In this document: positions 53,821 through 64,000 of the stretch, in pieces
Position numbering within the stretch: position 1 is the stretch's first letter
How the letters are laid out: every line of letters starts with the position of its first letter
From: Prorocentrum cordatum
Taxonomy: Eukaryota > Sar > Dinophyceae > Prorocentrales > Prorocentraceae
DNA: 64,000 nt
Direction of reading: 5' to 3'
NCBI GenBank assembly: GCA_963575745.1
Contig: CAUYUJ010020518.1
Coordinates: 1-64,000, forward strand
The notes under the pieces: model-generated
The model's database searches: none
Told to the model about the DNA's origin: nothing
What the model saw: only the letters and a program-made list of their open reading frames with translations
Made by a program: the position numbers and the translations under genes

Positions 53821-55308
53821 ACCCACCCCCGCAGGTCAGAGTCATATATTTCGCCGGGGGGGGGGGCAATTGCGAACAATGTCTGCAGCCAGGTGAAGCC
53901 CCCTACTACGAGGCTGTGCGATAACCCAGCATCGAGTGGACCCGTAGGGATAGGACTCGTCAGTGGCCGCAGCCATCGATACAGTCAACCCGTGGAATAA
54001 GGATGCGCGATAAGGACGCAAGGGCCTCGGACGCCTATTTCGCAGCGTTTCGAGCGGAGCGCGGCCAACGAGAGCGGCCAAGGATGGGCCGAGGAGGCAA
54101 GGATGCAAGGGTGCCCTTGGGAAGGTTGCCCATCCTCACTGTGCAGGTTGTCTGTACTGTAGTACTGTCCCCCCGCGAGCAACGTCTAAGCGACGTACCC
54201 AGCCGGCTCCACGAAGGCAGTCCCGAAGGCAAGCTCCCGGAGTCTGCCTGAGCTGGGGCGGCCGTGGTGATAGCGACCGGCGCATGTGGCATTGTCACGT
54301 CGGGAGGTTTGCAAGACATGCTGGCGCTGGAAAGGCCCCGAGTTCCACGCGCTTTGACACAAGGCACAGGGTGCAACAGAGGATAGGCACAGACCTGGGA
54401 ATAACGCGACATTCGCCGGCACAACGGGCCAGAGGCGTCCGAAAATTTCCAGCAAGAGTCTGGGTACTTCGCACGAGCGTGGCGGCCCCTGGGGCCCCCC
54501 CCCCCGACGAAATAAAAAAACCGGCAAGATCCCGGCAAGGTCGGGCCCGAGATGCCGGAGCTCCTGGGCGCGACCTCGGGGGCCCCCCGAGCGCCCCAGT
54601 GGGGCGCCAAAAGGGTGGCACGCCACACGGCCTCGGGCCAAGAGCGTTCCAACTTGGCCAGGTTAGTCCCAAGACGGCCCAGGAAGCGCCCAAGAAGCTA
54701 CAGGAGGGTTCCAAGAGGACGTCGAGAAGCACCGAAGACGCAGCAATTATTGCTTCAGCTTGGGTTTTCCGACGATTTGGTGTAGCAATAGAGCGCCCTG
54801 GACTCTGACCCACAACCCTGGTACGTCTCGAAACTTGGCTGGAGCTCTCTTGAGCCATCTTGGCGCTCTCTGGAGCAGTCGACAGGGTGCGAGCCACATC
54901 TCCAAAAACCTTCTCGAGGACAATCTTGCCGGCCCTACTGTTCCCCATGGGTACAAGCACACCACCATGCAGCCACTGTGATGGGAAACGGGCCCGCGGA
55001 ATGAGCGAAGCGATTGAACAAATTGGCAGTTGGATCTCCCATCTGAGGCAATGAAGAACGCCCGCCCGCCCATCGCACATTAATCTTCATTAGCAGACGA
55101 GGGTCGCGTTTGAGACTGCAGGCGAACCTAGATAAATCCCACTTCCCGAACCCTTTGCGTTTCACTTGAACCGAGCGCCCCACTGAGAAACCACACAAGA
55201 CACACGGTGAGGATCGCGCCCAATTCCTTACTGCATGACTGGACGCTGCCACTCCTGCACCACTACCGGCGTTCATCACCAAGCTGTCTCCTGGCCGCCA
55301 AGCCTTGC
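53821..55308. other. Non-coding stretch with CCAAGA fragments
   Basis: CCAAGACGGCCCAGGAAGCG at about 54668, and its opposite-strand counterpart TTGAGCCATCTTGGCGCTC at about 54850, are CCAAGA-family fragments in both orientations. No frame has convincing protein composition. Confidence 0.45.
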
Positions 55309-55483
55309 GGATGCCACGACAATGGACATCCTAACAGTCCTATCATCGAATTGAAAGTGTGTTCAACATGTGGGGGGATGCCCTGGAAATGTTTTTTAAA
55401 CTGTGTTTTTACATGTTTAAAACAAGTGTTACACATGTTCTAGACATCTGGAAATTGTTTGGCAACATGCTTCCTCTCAATTG
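55309..55483 (+). repeat. ~165-bp dispersed repeat, copy 2
   Basis: It starts GGATGCCACGACAATGGACA and ends GGCAACATGCTTCCTCTCAA, and is the least truncated copy together with 63378-63550. Confidence 0.88.
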
Positions 55484-56159
55484 ATCGTCCTTCACAACAG
55501 TGGCAGAGAAGCGCGGCCAGCGCATCTGGACCGCTCGAGACTGGAGAACGGGAAGGTGTCCCCCCCAGGCACCAATTCGGTGAGACCTTCGAAATAAATC
55601 GAACGTGGCCACTCAAACGGGCACCCACGAGCAGATGAGATGCGAAACGACCCAACACGAGAAAGCTGGGAAAGAACCCCTCACTCGCGTGTGCACATGT
55701 ATCCGCTACAGGATAACAGCGAGAATGCAAGACATCCGAATGATATTGCCACACACCCGCGCGCACACACACGCACACCACGGCCGGATACAATGAACCG
55801 CAAGAACAGCGAACCACACACGTAGCTGGAACCTCGAAGCCTGGACTCCCCTGGCCAACGAAAATACGCTGCCTAATTACAGCTTCTGCTCCCCCCCGGC
55901 CGGCCCGTCTGCTCGCCTGGCTGGCGGACGAGACTCCCCAACAGATTCAGCAGCAACACGACCCAGAAATTGTAGCCCCAGCGAGGACTCCGCCAGCGCC
56001 AACGCATCGCGTTGCTGCCGCCCATGGCCCCACGGAAAATGATGCCAAAATGCTGATGTTGGAAGAGAAGCGCAGGAAGTCAAGAGACATCGCGAAACAA
56101 CTACTGCCGAAGATCTGGGAACGAACGCCCCGTCAAAAAACTTCGCGCTGCTGTGCAGC

Positions 56160-56285
56160 ATCGGCAGGCCTTCTCAGGAGGCGGCGGGGCTTCTCAGAAG
56201 CCCTCCGGCGCCTTGAAGAATGGCCCAGATAACTTCTCGAGAAGGCGCCGCGGGCTTCAGAGAAGGCCTCTCCCTCCTCCAGAGG
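56160..56285. repeat. CTTCTCAGAAGGC palindromic cluster
   Basis: GGCCTTCTCAGGAGGCGG, GGCTTCTCAGAAGCC, CTTCTCGAGAAGGC and CAGAGAAGGCC copies. A GATGCATCGGCGA cluster follows directly at 56330-56395. Confidence 0.7.
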
Positions 56286-56889
56286 CCTCCCGGAGGGGCT
56301 CCGCCGAGTAGATGGGGTCGGAGAACCGCACCACGTCGCCGACGCATCACCGATGCATCGGCGACGTCGGTGATGCGTCAGCGACTTCGGCGTGGAGACA
56401 GTCGGGCCCCCGGCGCGCCGGGCGGGCCGCCGACCTGGAAGTGCCGAGCACGCGCCGAGCACGCGGCCGAACGGGCTCCGGGCGCACCCCGCGCGCGCAG
56501 GGCCCCGCCGCGGGGCGGGCGCCCTGTCCGCCGCCGCCGCGGCCGGAGACGCGCGGTGGGCCGCTGCTCTAAGGCAGGCATCGCCGGAGTGCCGGGGCAG
56601 CCAAGGTCCCGCCGCGCAGCAGCTGGAGCGGTGGTGCTCGCAGCGGAGGGGGGCTGGCGACGAGGCTGTGACCGTCTGGGGCTGAATCGCACACACGGCC
56701 ATGGCTCCAGAAAGGCCTCGCCACAAGGGAAAGGTAGGAGGACCTTTCGGCATGAGGCGCTGCCACAGGGCTGCGTGTGTTGCTAGCCAGTACCTGAATT
56801 CAAAAACGCCAACTGGTGAAACTGGGCATCGCAAATGATTCGTGGTCACCGCAGCCTGTGCGGAGGAAGACTGAGTAAAAACGTATCGA

Positions 56890-57153
56890 CGCCCAAACCT
56901 GGTATGCTTCAGTCACCCGGTTGTGCAACACACCGCTCGGAAAAGAGATAACCACCTGCGACATGCTGTCCACTTCAGCTCGACCAGCCCTCCCCAACCT
57001 GGAGGTATGGGATGACTGGCTCGCCTCCGACATCCCGAGGAGCTGACAATGAGCCCAGGAACGCGCCAGGGCCTTTGCCATCCTGCACCCTACTTTGCGC
57101 AAGGAACCCAGAGCCGTCACTTCTGCAACCTTTTCTCTAGCCGCAGCGCACAC
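56890..57153 (-). CDS. Possible exon of an unknown gene
   Basis: The minus frame reads VAEVTALGSLRKVGCRMAKA, LARSWAHCQLLGMSEASQSS and SMSQVVISFPSGVLHNRVTE, a protein-like stretch of about 85 residues. No splice sites or motifs are certain. Its 5' end (high coordinate) runs into the 45-bp duplication at 57119-57163, so the exon may have been disturbed by the repeat insertion at 57168. Confidence 0.35.
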
Positions 57154-57362
57154 TTCGCAAGGGTTGTGGATGCCACGACAATGGACACCCTAACAGTCCT
57201 ATCATTGAAGTTAAAATGTGTTTAAGCTGTAAGATAAATGTTCTAGACATGTTTGAAACATGTTTTGTTTAACATGCTTAACACATGTTTTAGACATGCT
57301 TTACACGTCCTCCACAAACTTCTGCAACCTTTTCCCTCGCCGCAACGCACACTTCGCAAGGG
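57119..57362 (+). repeat. 45-bp direct repeats flanking dispersed-repeat copy 3
   Basis: 57119-57163 and 57318-57362 (ACTTCTGCAACCTTTTCTCT... to TTCGCAAGGG) differ at three positions. They enclose TTGTGG, copy 3 of the ~165-bp family (57168-57315) and CCACAA. It looks like a long target duplication around the insert. Confidence 0.8.
57168..57315 (+). repeat. ~165-bp dispersed repeat, copy 3
   Basis: GGATGCCACGACAATGGACA followed by ACATGTTTGAAACATG-type quasi-palindromes. The 3' end is shorter than in copies 2 and 4. Confidence 0.88.
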
Positions 57363-57495
57363 GCTGCGGCGCTCGAACAGCGCGCCTCACGGCTCGGGCC
57401 GTGCAGTGCGCGCGTGGCCCAACGCCGGCTACGCGGCGGGCAGCAGGACGTAGTCCGGCGAGCACGACCTGCAACCCCACACTCTGCGAATGTTA

Positions 57496-57622
57496 GGAGG
57501 CAACTACTGGGAGGTGTTCGTCGGAAGGATTAAGGAGGATTAAGCCCCATTTGGGAGCTGTTACGCCGGAAAGGGCCTCGGACCAAGCAGGATTAAGCGG
57601 GATCACGCGGGATTAAGCCGGA
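57496..57622 (+). repeat. GGAGGCAACTACTGG family, copy 4
   Basis: It shares the start, GTCGGAAGGATTAAG, GCCCCATTTGGGAGC and GGGCCTCGGACCAAGCAGG. The end with TTTGACCTCCC is missing. Confidence 0.8.
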
Positions 57623-58018
57623 GCGCCGAACGGACTGATGCGGAGCACCGCCACCAGATCTGGACCCCCCAAGGGCCACAGCTTGCAGCTCGCATCGAGA
57701 GGTCCTGGCATCACGTGAAGATTTGTATGTTGCGTCATCGTGGGACCTTGTCTGTCCCATCGCGCCGACATCTACGTGACAAGCTTGTCTAATCCATGTC
57801 GAATGCTCGTCGAATCCGCGTTGAATCCACGTCGACTGCTCGTCGAATCCGTGCCGAATCCGCATCGGGTCTGCGTCGAACTCCGCGTCGAACACGAAAC
57901 GAATTCCAGAACAAAAACGGCCACATACGGGACCGAGGCCCCCCGAAACTGCAACGCTGTGAATCCTCCGCTGCAACCGCCACTGTTGAACAGGGACCGA
58001 CCGTCCCGGCATTCCTAT

Positions 58019-58185
58019 AGTCCTACCACGAAAATGTTCTTACAATCCAAAAATGTGCTAAGAACAAAACAAGGTCCTTAGAACATAAACCCGATGTGCT
58101 CAAACAAGACAGACTCCGCCAGAAATGTTCTAAGAACATTTCGTGGGAACCACAAGAAATTCTCAGAACATTGTTTGGTAGGACT
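58019..58185. repeat. 167-bp inverted-repeat element (MITE-like), copy 2
   Basis: The termini AGTCCTACCACGAAAATGTT and AACATTGTTTGGTAGGACT are inverted repeats with the outer ten bases perfect. The inner GTTCTAAGAACATTTCGTGG repeats the complement. It has the same length and internal order as 38817-38983. Confidence 0.78.
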
Positions 58186-58266
58186 CTGGGCACGCCGGGA
58201 CGCTTCGCCACTGCTTGACACTGGGTTCCCATACCAGCTCTTCGAGCTCCGCGTCCCGTGACGCAC

Positions 58267-58452
58267 CTGGTGCCCTCGCGGACACTCGCGATGCTCTCCT
58301 GCCGGCCGCTCCTCGTCGGCGGCGCGGGAGGCCAAGGCAGCGATGAACGGACCGATTGACTCCTGGATTGCTTTGCTGTGCTGCGGTCTTGAGTCTTGCT
58401 CTTCTGGCGCTGCGTCAAGATTAATGTCGCCTAGCATGCGTATTCCCACGTC
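58267..58452 (-). CDS. Possible internal exon of an unknown gene
   Basis: The minus frame reads DVGIRMLGDINLDAAPEEQD, SKAIQESIGPFIAALASRAA and DEERPAGEHRECPRGHQ. It is bounded by an AAGCAG acceptor (58453-58458) and a textbook CAG before GTGCGT donor at 58266. Composition and splice sites agree, but the family is unknown and no neighbouring exon was found. Confidence 0.45.
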
Positions 58453-58837
58453 CTGCTTCAGGACTAGCATTAGGTCGGGCCTGTTCCACTACAGGGGGAT
58501 TTTGGACGCTACAAAAAACACCCCCAAAGCGATCAAAATTAGTCAAAAACATCGTCCCCCGACTCTTTTTAACTATGATTGAATATTCCTCCTCTAGAGG
58601 GACAGGCCCGACTTGAGACGAGCACTGCGATCGGGCGTTGCGTTGCGCTGCGGGTCCCGCGGAGGTCTGGACCCCTCCTCTACATAGGGCAGGCGTTCCC
58701 TCCCCTGGGGCCCCGCGGGGAGGCCGAAGGCCGACAGCCAGACCCGTCGTGGACCTCCCCGAAGCGAAGGTCCTGGGTACAGTCGGACTCGATCGGACAG
58801 GACACGCGACAGGACACTCCATCCTCCATCCTCCACC

Positions 58838-58880
58838 CTCCTCCTCCTCCTCCTCCTCCTCCTCCTCCTCCTCCTCCTTC
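58838..58880. repeat. (TCC)n microsatellite
   Basis: Pure TCC units. Confidence 0.95.
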
Positions 58881-61056
58881 CCGATCGTCGGCTGTTGGGC
58901 CAAAATGGGCTCAGCACCCGCCCGGCAGAAGAGGCTTGACCTCTCCTTCGTGGACAGCCGCTCCGCTCCTTTCCCGATCCTGCGCGGTCCTGCAGCAGTC
59001 AGGCGCTACAGTCGGACATGATTGGACAAGACACGCGAGAGGACACAAGACCCTTCCGAGGGCCACGTTGCCAAAGAAATGCAGGAGGCATGGGTCCCGA
59101 GACACAGGACACGAGGATACCCTTGATCTGGCAGGGTCGACCCACTAATCCGGGCCGCCTGTAGGACCAGGAAGAGGTGCAACGATCGGAGGGACAAACA
59201 TGTCGGCAGTGGACAAACCTCCCTTTGGTCAACCTCCCTTTATTGAAAACGGCCCAAGACCGAAACCGGCGGACCTGGACCCGCAAAGATGACGGCCGCG
59301 AAGCCCTCTCGCGAACCGAAAACGGCCAATTCGCTAATCGACGTATCAGGGTAGGAGGCCTATCAACCTCCGAACAGATCGAGCTTGAATCGGCCGATAC
59401 ATCGCTGATAAACCGGCGATAGGGCCTGGAAAGATCCGCGCGTTCCTGTGCGATGGATGGACGATTGGGCATCGATGCGTCCCCGCTGATTCAGTTCCCC
59501 TAAATTGATCCGTGACGTCAGGCTCGGGTCGCAACTCAGCTCTGCGGCGGCCGTTCGGGACGATCTGGACAACCGCCCGATGCCTTTCGGCGAGGCGCGG
59601 CTGCAGAAACGCACCCCAAGGCAGGAAAACCTCCTGGAACCAACGCAAACGTCACCAAAAAAACAAATTGTCCCTGACAGGAGGCCCCGCCCTGGGACTG
59701 GACGGGTCCCTGCGATTCTCCAGGCCTTTCCGCGAAAAAGGCGCTACACACGTGGGCACGCATGCCGTTCGCGGCGCCACGCAGCAGGGCCCCGTCGCCC
59801 TCTTTCTGTATCCCCCCATCCGTTCGTCCGACCCGACATCAGCTACAGCGCACCTCCAACCCCACTCTGGCAGAAACGGGGCGGGCGGAAGGAGGTAGAC
59901 CAAAGCGCCCCACCCCCGCGCTTCCTGTCCCTGCCCCTCGTCCTCCCGCCCCCCGTTGAGGGAGGGGCACGGGAGTAGGAAGGGCCTTGAGATCCGGCGC
60001 CGCGAGAAGGTCACAACATCGCGAAATGGCCCGACCACAACCCTCGACCGCACTCTTCTGCACCATGGTCCCGCCGGATCGATCTGTGATGGCCCTCGGG
60101 CGGGTGCTAGCGGGGAGTAACTTTAAAAGGACGGTGAAAGACATGTCTCTTCTGGTGGGCCCTTTGAAGCCCCTCTTGGGCCTCTGCTGGATCATAAAGA
60201 CGCCCCACTTGGCCCCTTCCTTCACCCCCGATTTCGGCCAACCCCAATCAACACCCTCCCGAGTCCCAGGGCCTAAAACACAACGAAAACGCTCGGCGTG
60301 AAAAAATGCAACGCCCAGATCTCAACGGAGGGGGGGATGCAGAGGAAAGGTGGAAGGAGAAGGAGGGGAGGGGGCACGGGAGGAAGGGGGGCGAGGAAGG
60401 AGGAAGACGAGTTCCGATGATTGGAACGGATAGGAGGGTTGACGCAGCGGCAAAAAATGTGCAGAACCTCCCACCCTCTACGAAAGAATGCTGTCACGCT
60501 GGTGCGTGCACCCAGACGGCAACCAAGCTCCCAATCAAGTCGGAATTATGCGAGCCATCGAACAGCTCTGGCGGAGCAGCTGAACCGAAAAATAGGGAAA
60601 ACCAAAACTGCCCAAACCCTGCGCACCGTCCAAGCCCATCCAAAATACCCGGCCAACTTCTGGGAAGCGCCCCGGGCAGGCGGAAAGCGGGTTTACTGAA
60701 TGCCCTGAATGAGCTCGCTCGTGCCTTTAGGAACGGAACCGAACAGCTCGCCAAAGCGTGCGAGAGACAGACTGCCGCGAGCGGTGTCTGTGACGACCTG
60801 GTGCCGCGGGCAGGCGTCCGAAAGCCTGCAGCCTGAAGCCAGGCTTGGCATGGGATGGCACCGACGTCGCTGGGAGGAGGAGGGGCCACCACCCCTGCCG
60901 GGCCCCTTGGTGGAGCTGTCGCCGCCGCGCTTGGCCGCGACCTCGTTCCACAGGCCCCACCACTGCGCGTGCAGGGCCATGCAGAGCCTGACTGGCGAAG
61001 GAGGGGGGCTGGCGAGCGGGGGTGGCCTTGGCCGCGTGCCCCTTCCTCCCTCCTCG
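58881..61056. other. Long non-coding stretch
   Basis: It holds a diverged GATGCATCGGCGA remnant at about 59390-59425 (ATACATCGCTGATAAACCGG). A purine-rich segment lies at 60325-60410. A minus frame at 60835-60700 reads SLSLARFGELFGSVPKGTSE, which might be an exon but lacks support. Otherwise nothing is recognised. Confidence 0.45.
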
Positions 61057-61285
61057 GTTTCCTCCTCCTCGTCCTCCTCTGCCTCCCCGGCACCATGGTA
61101 CCTCGCCTCGCAGTGTAATACATTTGGTAATCTTCAACCTCTTCCCTTCTCTTCTCTCCTCCTCCTCCTCCTCCTCCTCCTCCTCTTCCTCCTCCTCCTT
61201 CTTCTCTTCCTCTTGCTCCTCCTCCTTTTCCTGTTCCTCCTCCTCCTCCGCCTCTTCCTCCTCCTCTTCCTCCTTCTCTTCCAAT
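61057..61285. repeat. Degenerate (TCC)n/(TTCC)n tract
   Basis: TCC, CTTCTC and TTCC units over more than 200 bp. The Ser/Leu and Glu-rich frames are artefacts of it. Confidence 0.9.
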
Positions 61286-61379
61286 CCTTCGCGCCCCGAG
61301 GTCGGTCGAAAGGGCGGGCTGGGCATGTCGCATGACACCTCCTAACATTTTATGACCCCGAAACTCAAAAATGACTACT

Positions 61380-61625
61380 GTTTCACGGATGGAGAGCGGG
61401 GGGTTTTCAAAATGTGGTTCTCGCCCCAGCGCCGCGCACACTCGTTCTTCAAATTTGCATGTGCTTCACGGATTGAAGGCGGGTCGTTTTCAAGATGCGC
61501 ATCGCACATTCGTTTCAAAAAATTGCACGAGCTTAACGGATGGAGGGCGGGTCGTTTTCGAAATGTGGCTGTCGCCTGAAAGCCGCGCACATTCGTCCGA
61601 AGCATTTACAACTACTTCACGGATG
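61380..61625 (+). repeat. ~70-85-bp tandem repeat, about 3 copies
   Basis: Units begin at about 61379, 61461 and 61529 with CTTCACGGATGGAG-type starts and share GGCGGGTCGTTTTCAA, ATGTGG, GCGCACATTCGTTC. A fourth begins at 61614 and stops. Confidence 0.75.
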
Positions 61626-61927
61626 ACCATGTTCCACGTACCCCAAGTGAGTTCTCGAACGACTCCGCTAATTATGCCAGGGCGCACAGGTTAAGTTGAT
61701 TCGCGGCGTTGACGTCCAATAATGGTTCTGTGACGATTCAAGATCACCAATAGCAAATATCATGCTGATTCGTGGCGTTGGAGTCCCGAGAACGGTATCT
61801 GGCATGCTTCAGGGTCTTCACGGTTGTCTCCCAACGGGGCACTTCAACATTGAAGGGGCCTCGAAAGAGGGAGTTTGGAGGGAGGGTTTACCCCAAAGTC
61901 GTTGATGAGTCTTGGGTTTACACTGGT

Positions 61928-61953
61928 CCTCCTCCTCCTCCTCCTCCTCCTCC

Positions 61954-61994
<41 letters not shown>

Positions 61995-62150
61995 TTCCTC
62001 CTCCTCCTCCTAATCCTCCCTTCTCATTATCAGACTCCTCCTCCTCGTCGTCCTCCTTCCACCTCCTCCTCCTCATCCCCTTCCTCCTCCTCCTCCTGCC
62101 TCCACCTCCTGATCCTCCTCCTCCTCCTCCTTCTCCTCCTCATTCTGAGC
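61928..62150. repeat. Compound (TCC)n-(ATC)n microsatellite
   Basis: TCC units, an uninterrupted ATC run at about 61955-61992, then TCC units again to 62150. Confidence 0.95.
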
Positions 62151-63377
62151 TCTGACGATGTCTGATGATGGCTGAAGATGGCTGAGCTCAAGATCAAACG
62201 TCGAGCGCAGGCTTTGTCTAGCTAAGCATGTGGCAGAGCGAAATAACTTGGCCCACTCCGAGTGATCGCCCACTGCGACAGACGCGGTCGGTTGCACCAG
62301 CACCGCCAGAACTTGGCGACCTCTTTCGAAAACGACACCTTCGCTCAGAAAACACTTGGAAGAACGAAGCCGCCTGTCAGTCATAAGATGGCCCAGGGTC
62401 TGGATTGGACTCGTGACCACACTCCTTCGGGGTACTCGCCCAATGCAGCTGGAGCCTTTTAGCCCTCCTGCCCAAATCGAGGGCGACCCCCGAGAACGAA
62501 CGGAAATTTCGCTCACCAGCATTGGCCTGGCGCATCCGGGCATCCCGACGCAAGCCAGGTTCTGTCTTTGTTACAATTAATCGCCACGACGGCTTGATAC
62601 ATCACTTCAGCCAAGCCCACAAATCGCCAAACGAGCCCCCCGGAGGAGCAGGACCCGCACGGGGGGGCCACGGGGGAGCCAAGCGGACGCCGAGAGATCA
62701 GCCTGCAAACTAGAAAACGATACATGACAGCGCAAGCTGGCGGGCTCGCGGGGCAAGTCGGGAGAAGAGCTTTCCACGTCCGCGGACTGCACCCCCCAAC
62801 GTCGCGGGGGTGAGCGCGCCGTGCGGGGCCGATCGGGGACCCCTGGACCTGCCGAGGACGCCCGTGCAAGCCGGGGGCTCGGGCCGGGGGCTCAAGTTCC
62901 AGTCGCGCCCAGCGACAACCCCGCGCCCAACGCCTTCCGAAAACCACCGCCCGCACACACGCGCGCAGCCTGGGGGATAGAGCGTTCGCTTCGGACAGAC
63001 CATCTTCTCGGTTACAGTGGAGGGGGATCGCGCACAAGGCCGCGCGTCCTCGCGCGTGCACCATCACGGCAACAGCGCGGCCATCTGCCAGCACATACAT
63101 GTCGGCGCCGGTGAAGAGGCCAGACGCCTCCTTCGTGCGAGCGAGCAGTCACGACGAGACCCCCCCCATCCATCTCCGACGTCGCCGACAGCCCGCAGAG
63201 ATTCCAACCCACGAAAATGGCGCCACGCTGGAAGCGACGCGCCCTGGATGGGCCCCCTGCAGACGCCGTTGGCCGCGCAGACTAGAACGCGGCATCTCCA
63301 GGCGAGCGCGGGCGCGCGTGGGCGAGGGCTGACCCGTCGCAACTGGGGACCCTGAAGTGATGCCAAGCCCTCTCTGT
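62151..63377. other. Mostly non-coding stretch with faint exon-like pieces
   Basis: Minus frames read GADMYVLADGRAVAVMVHAR (about 63110-63050) and VWRFVGLAEVMYQAVVAINC (about 62635-62580). Each is protein-like over 20-40 residues but lacks boundaries or motifs. Nothing else is supported. Confidence 0.35.
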
Positions 63378-63550
63378 GGATGCCATGACAATGGACACTC
63401 TAACAATCCAATCGTTCAAGTAAAGATGCGGTAAACCATGTAAAACATGTTCTAACAGTGTTTCAAACATGTATCCTACATATTCAAATCATGTCTGCAA
63501 CATCTTTTAGACATCTGAAAACTATTTGGCAGCATGCTTCCTCTCATTTC
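63378..63550 (+). repeat. ~165-bp dispersed repeat, copy 4
   Basis: GGATGCCATGACAATGGACA to GGCAGCATGCTTCCTCTCAT; internal ACATG-type motifs as in the other copies. Confidence 0.88.
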
Positions 63551-63746
63551 ATGCGTCCACTCTCGCAAGACTGTCGCCCGCGGCAGAGGGGCGCAAGCCG
63601 AGGCGCCGCGGCGGCGGAGCAGCCGCCCGCGCCTCTCGGCTGCCACAGCCCCTCGCCGAAGCGGGGCCCCCTCCCCCGGCTCGGCAGCTCGAGGCCCTCC
63701 GCCTGGCCCAGCTTGCCCCCCATTCGAAGGGGCCGAACTCTACGCG

Positions 63747-63852
63747 CCGACGCTTTTTTCCGGCCCCGCACTGAGATTCGCACCGGCACGCGGATCCTGC
63801 GCCGACGTTTTTTCCAGCCCTGCATGGAGACTTGCACTGGAGAGCGGATCCT
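63747..63852 (+). repeat. 53-bp tandem duplication
   Basis: Two units (GCGCCGACGCTTTTTTCC..., GCGCCGACGTTTTTTCCA...), each ending in GCGGATCCT, with several substitutions. Confidence 0.75.
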
Positions 63853-63925
63853 GGTGTATACGGGGATCTGGCGTATACACTTCTCGTCGTTTCCCCGGGA
63901 CATCGGGGAAACAGGTATACACCAC
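63852..63925. repeat. Nested inverted repeats
   Basis: GTTTCCCC (63889-63896) pairs with GGGGAAAC (63905-63912) around an 8-nt loop. GGTGTATAC on the left pairs with GTATACACC on the right, with another GTATACAC at about 63872. Confidence 0.65.
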
Positions 63926-64000
63926 ACCACCCACGCGCGTCGTCCCCGACCCTCAAAAAGTCCTGGGATTAAAGAACAGCCCGCCACTGGTAATGTATAT

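Noticed and set aside
53821-55080. Several 150-260-codon minus-strand ORFs
   Set aside because: They overlap in three frames, have no motif, and their composition follows local GC content and repeat fragments.
62960-63030. tRNA-like stretch (GGGGGATAGAGCGTTCGC)
   Set aside because: No consistent acceptor stem, anticodon arm and T arm could be folded around it.

Overview
The window is nuclear DNA of a dinoflagellate. The most specific evidence is a complete copy of the conserved dinoflagellate spliced-leader core on the minus strand at 28670-28690, with a second 16-nt piece at 37520-37535. The retroelement families, the high GC content, the very low gene density and the dense simple and dispersed repeats all fit a large dinoflagellate genome. 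I cannot assign a genus.

Layout. 0.9-4.8 kb holds the best host-gene candidate: a plus-strand gene of unknown function in at least two or three exons, with one convincing GT-AG intron. 5.1-12.25 kb is a structurally complete tyrosine-recombinase (DIRS/PAT/Ngaro-type) retrotransposon on the minus strand. It has split direct repeats, a gag-like ORF, reverse transcriptase plus RNase H, a tyrosine recombinase in another frame, and a C-terminal cytosine-C5-methyltransferase-like domain. 13-20 kb is repeat-rich and contains a higher-order satellite: about 43 units of 64 bp, each with a 28-bp near-palindrome centred on GCGGCCGC, in three arrays separated by about 0.5-kb spacers. 22-28.7 kb and 31.5-38.4 kb are two decayed non-LTR (LINE) retrotransposons on the minus strand, both lying in GGA tracts and both carrying relics of the spliced leader. 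The second has its 5' part inverted, with the leader relic at the internal junction, as expected from twin priming.

38.5-64 kb is mostly non-coding. It holds several short dispersed families: a ~165-bp family in four copies, a 167-bp element with inverted termini in two copies, a GGAGGCAACTACTGG family in four copies, and degenerate CCAAGA arrays with a 21-bp period. It also holds many TCC, GAC, TA and CTACT simple repeats. A few exon-like pieces occur, the clearest being a helicase-associated (HA) repeat split between 51.1 and 45.1 kb by a putative 5.9-kb intron.

How the parts relate. Almost all recognisable coding capacity belongs to retroelements. The YR element looks the most intact and could supply its own reverse transcription, recombination and possibly DNA methylation. 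Both LINEs are broken by stops and frameshifts. The spliced-leader relics show that the LINE RNAs were trans-spliced before they were reverse transcribed. Domain calls rest on motifs read by eye; no database search was possible.
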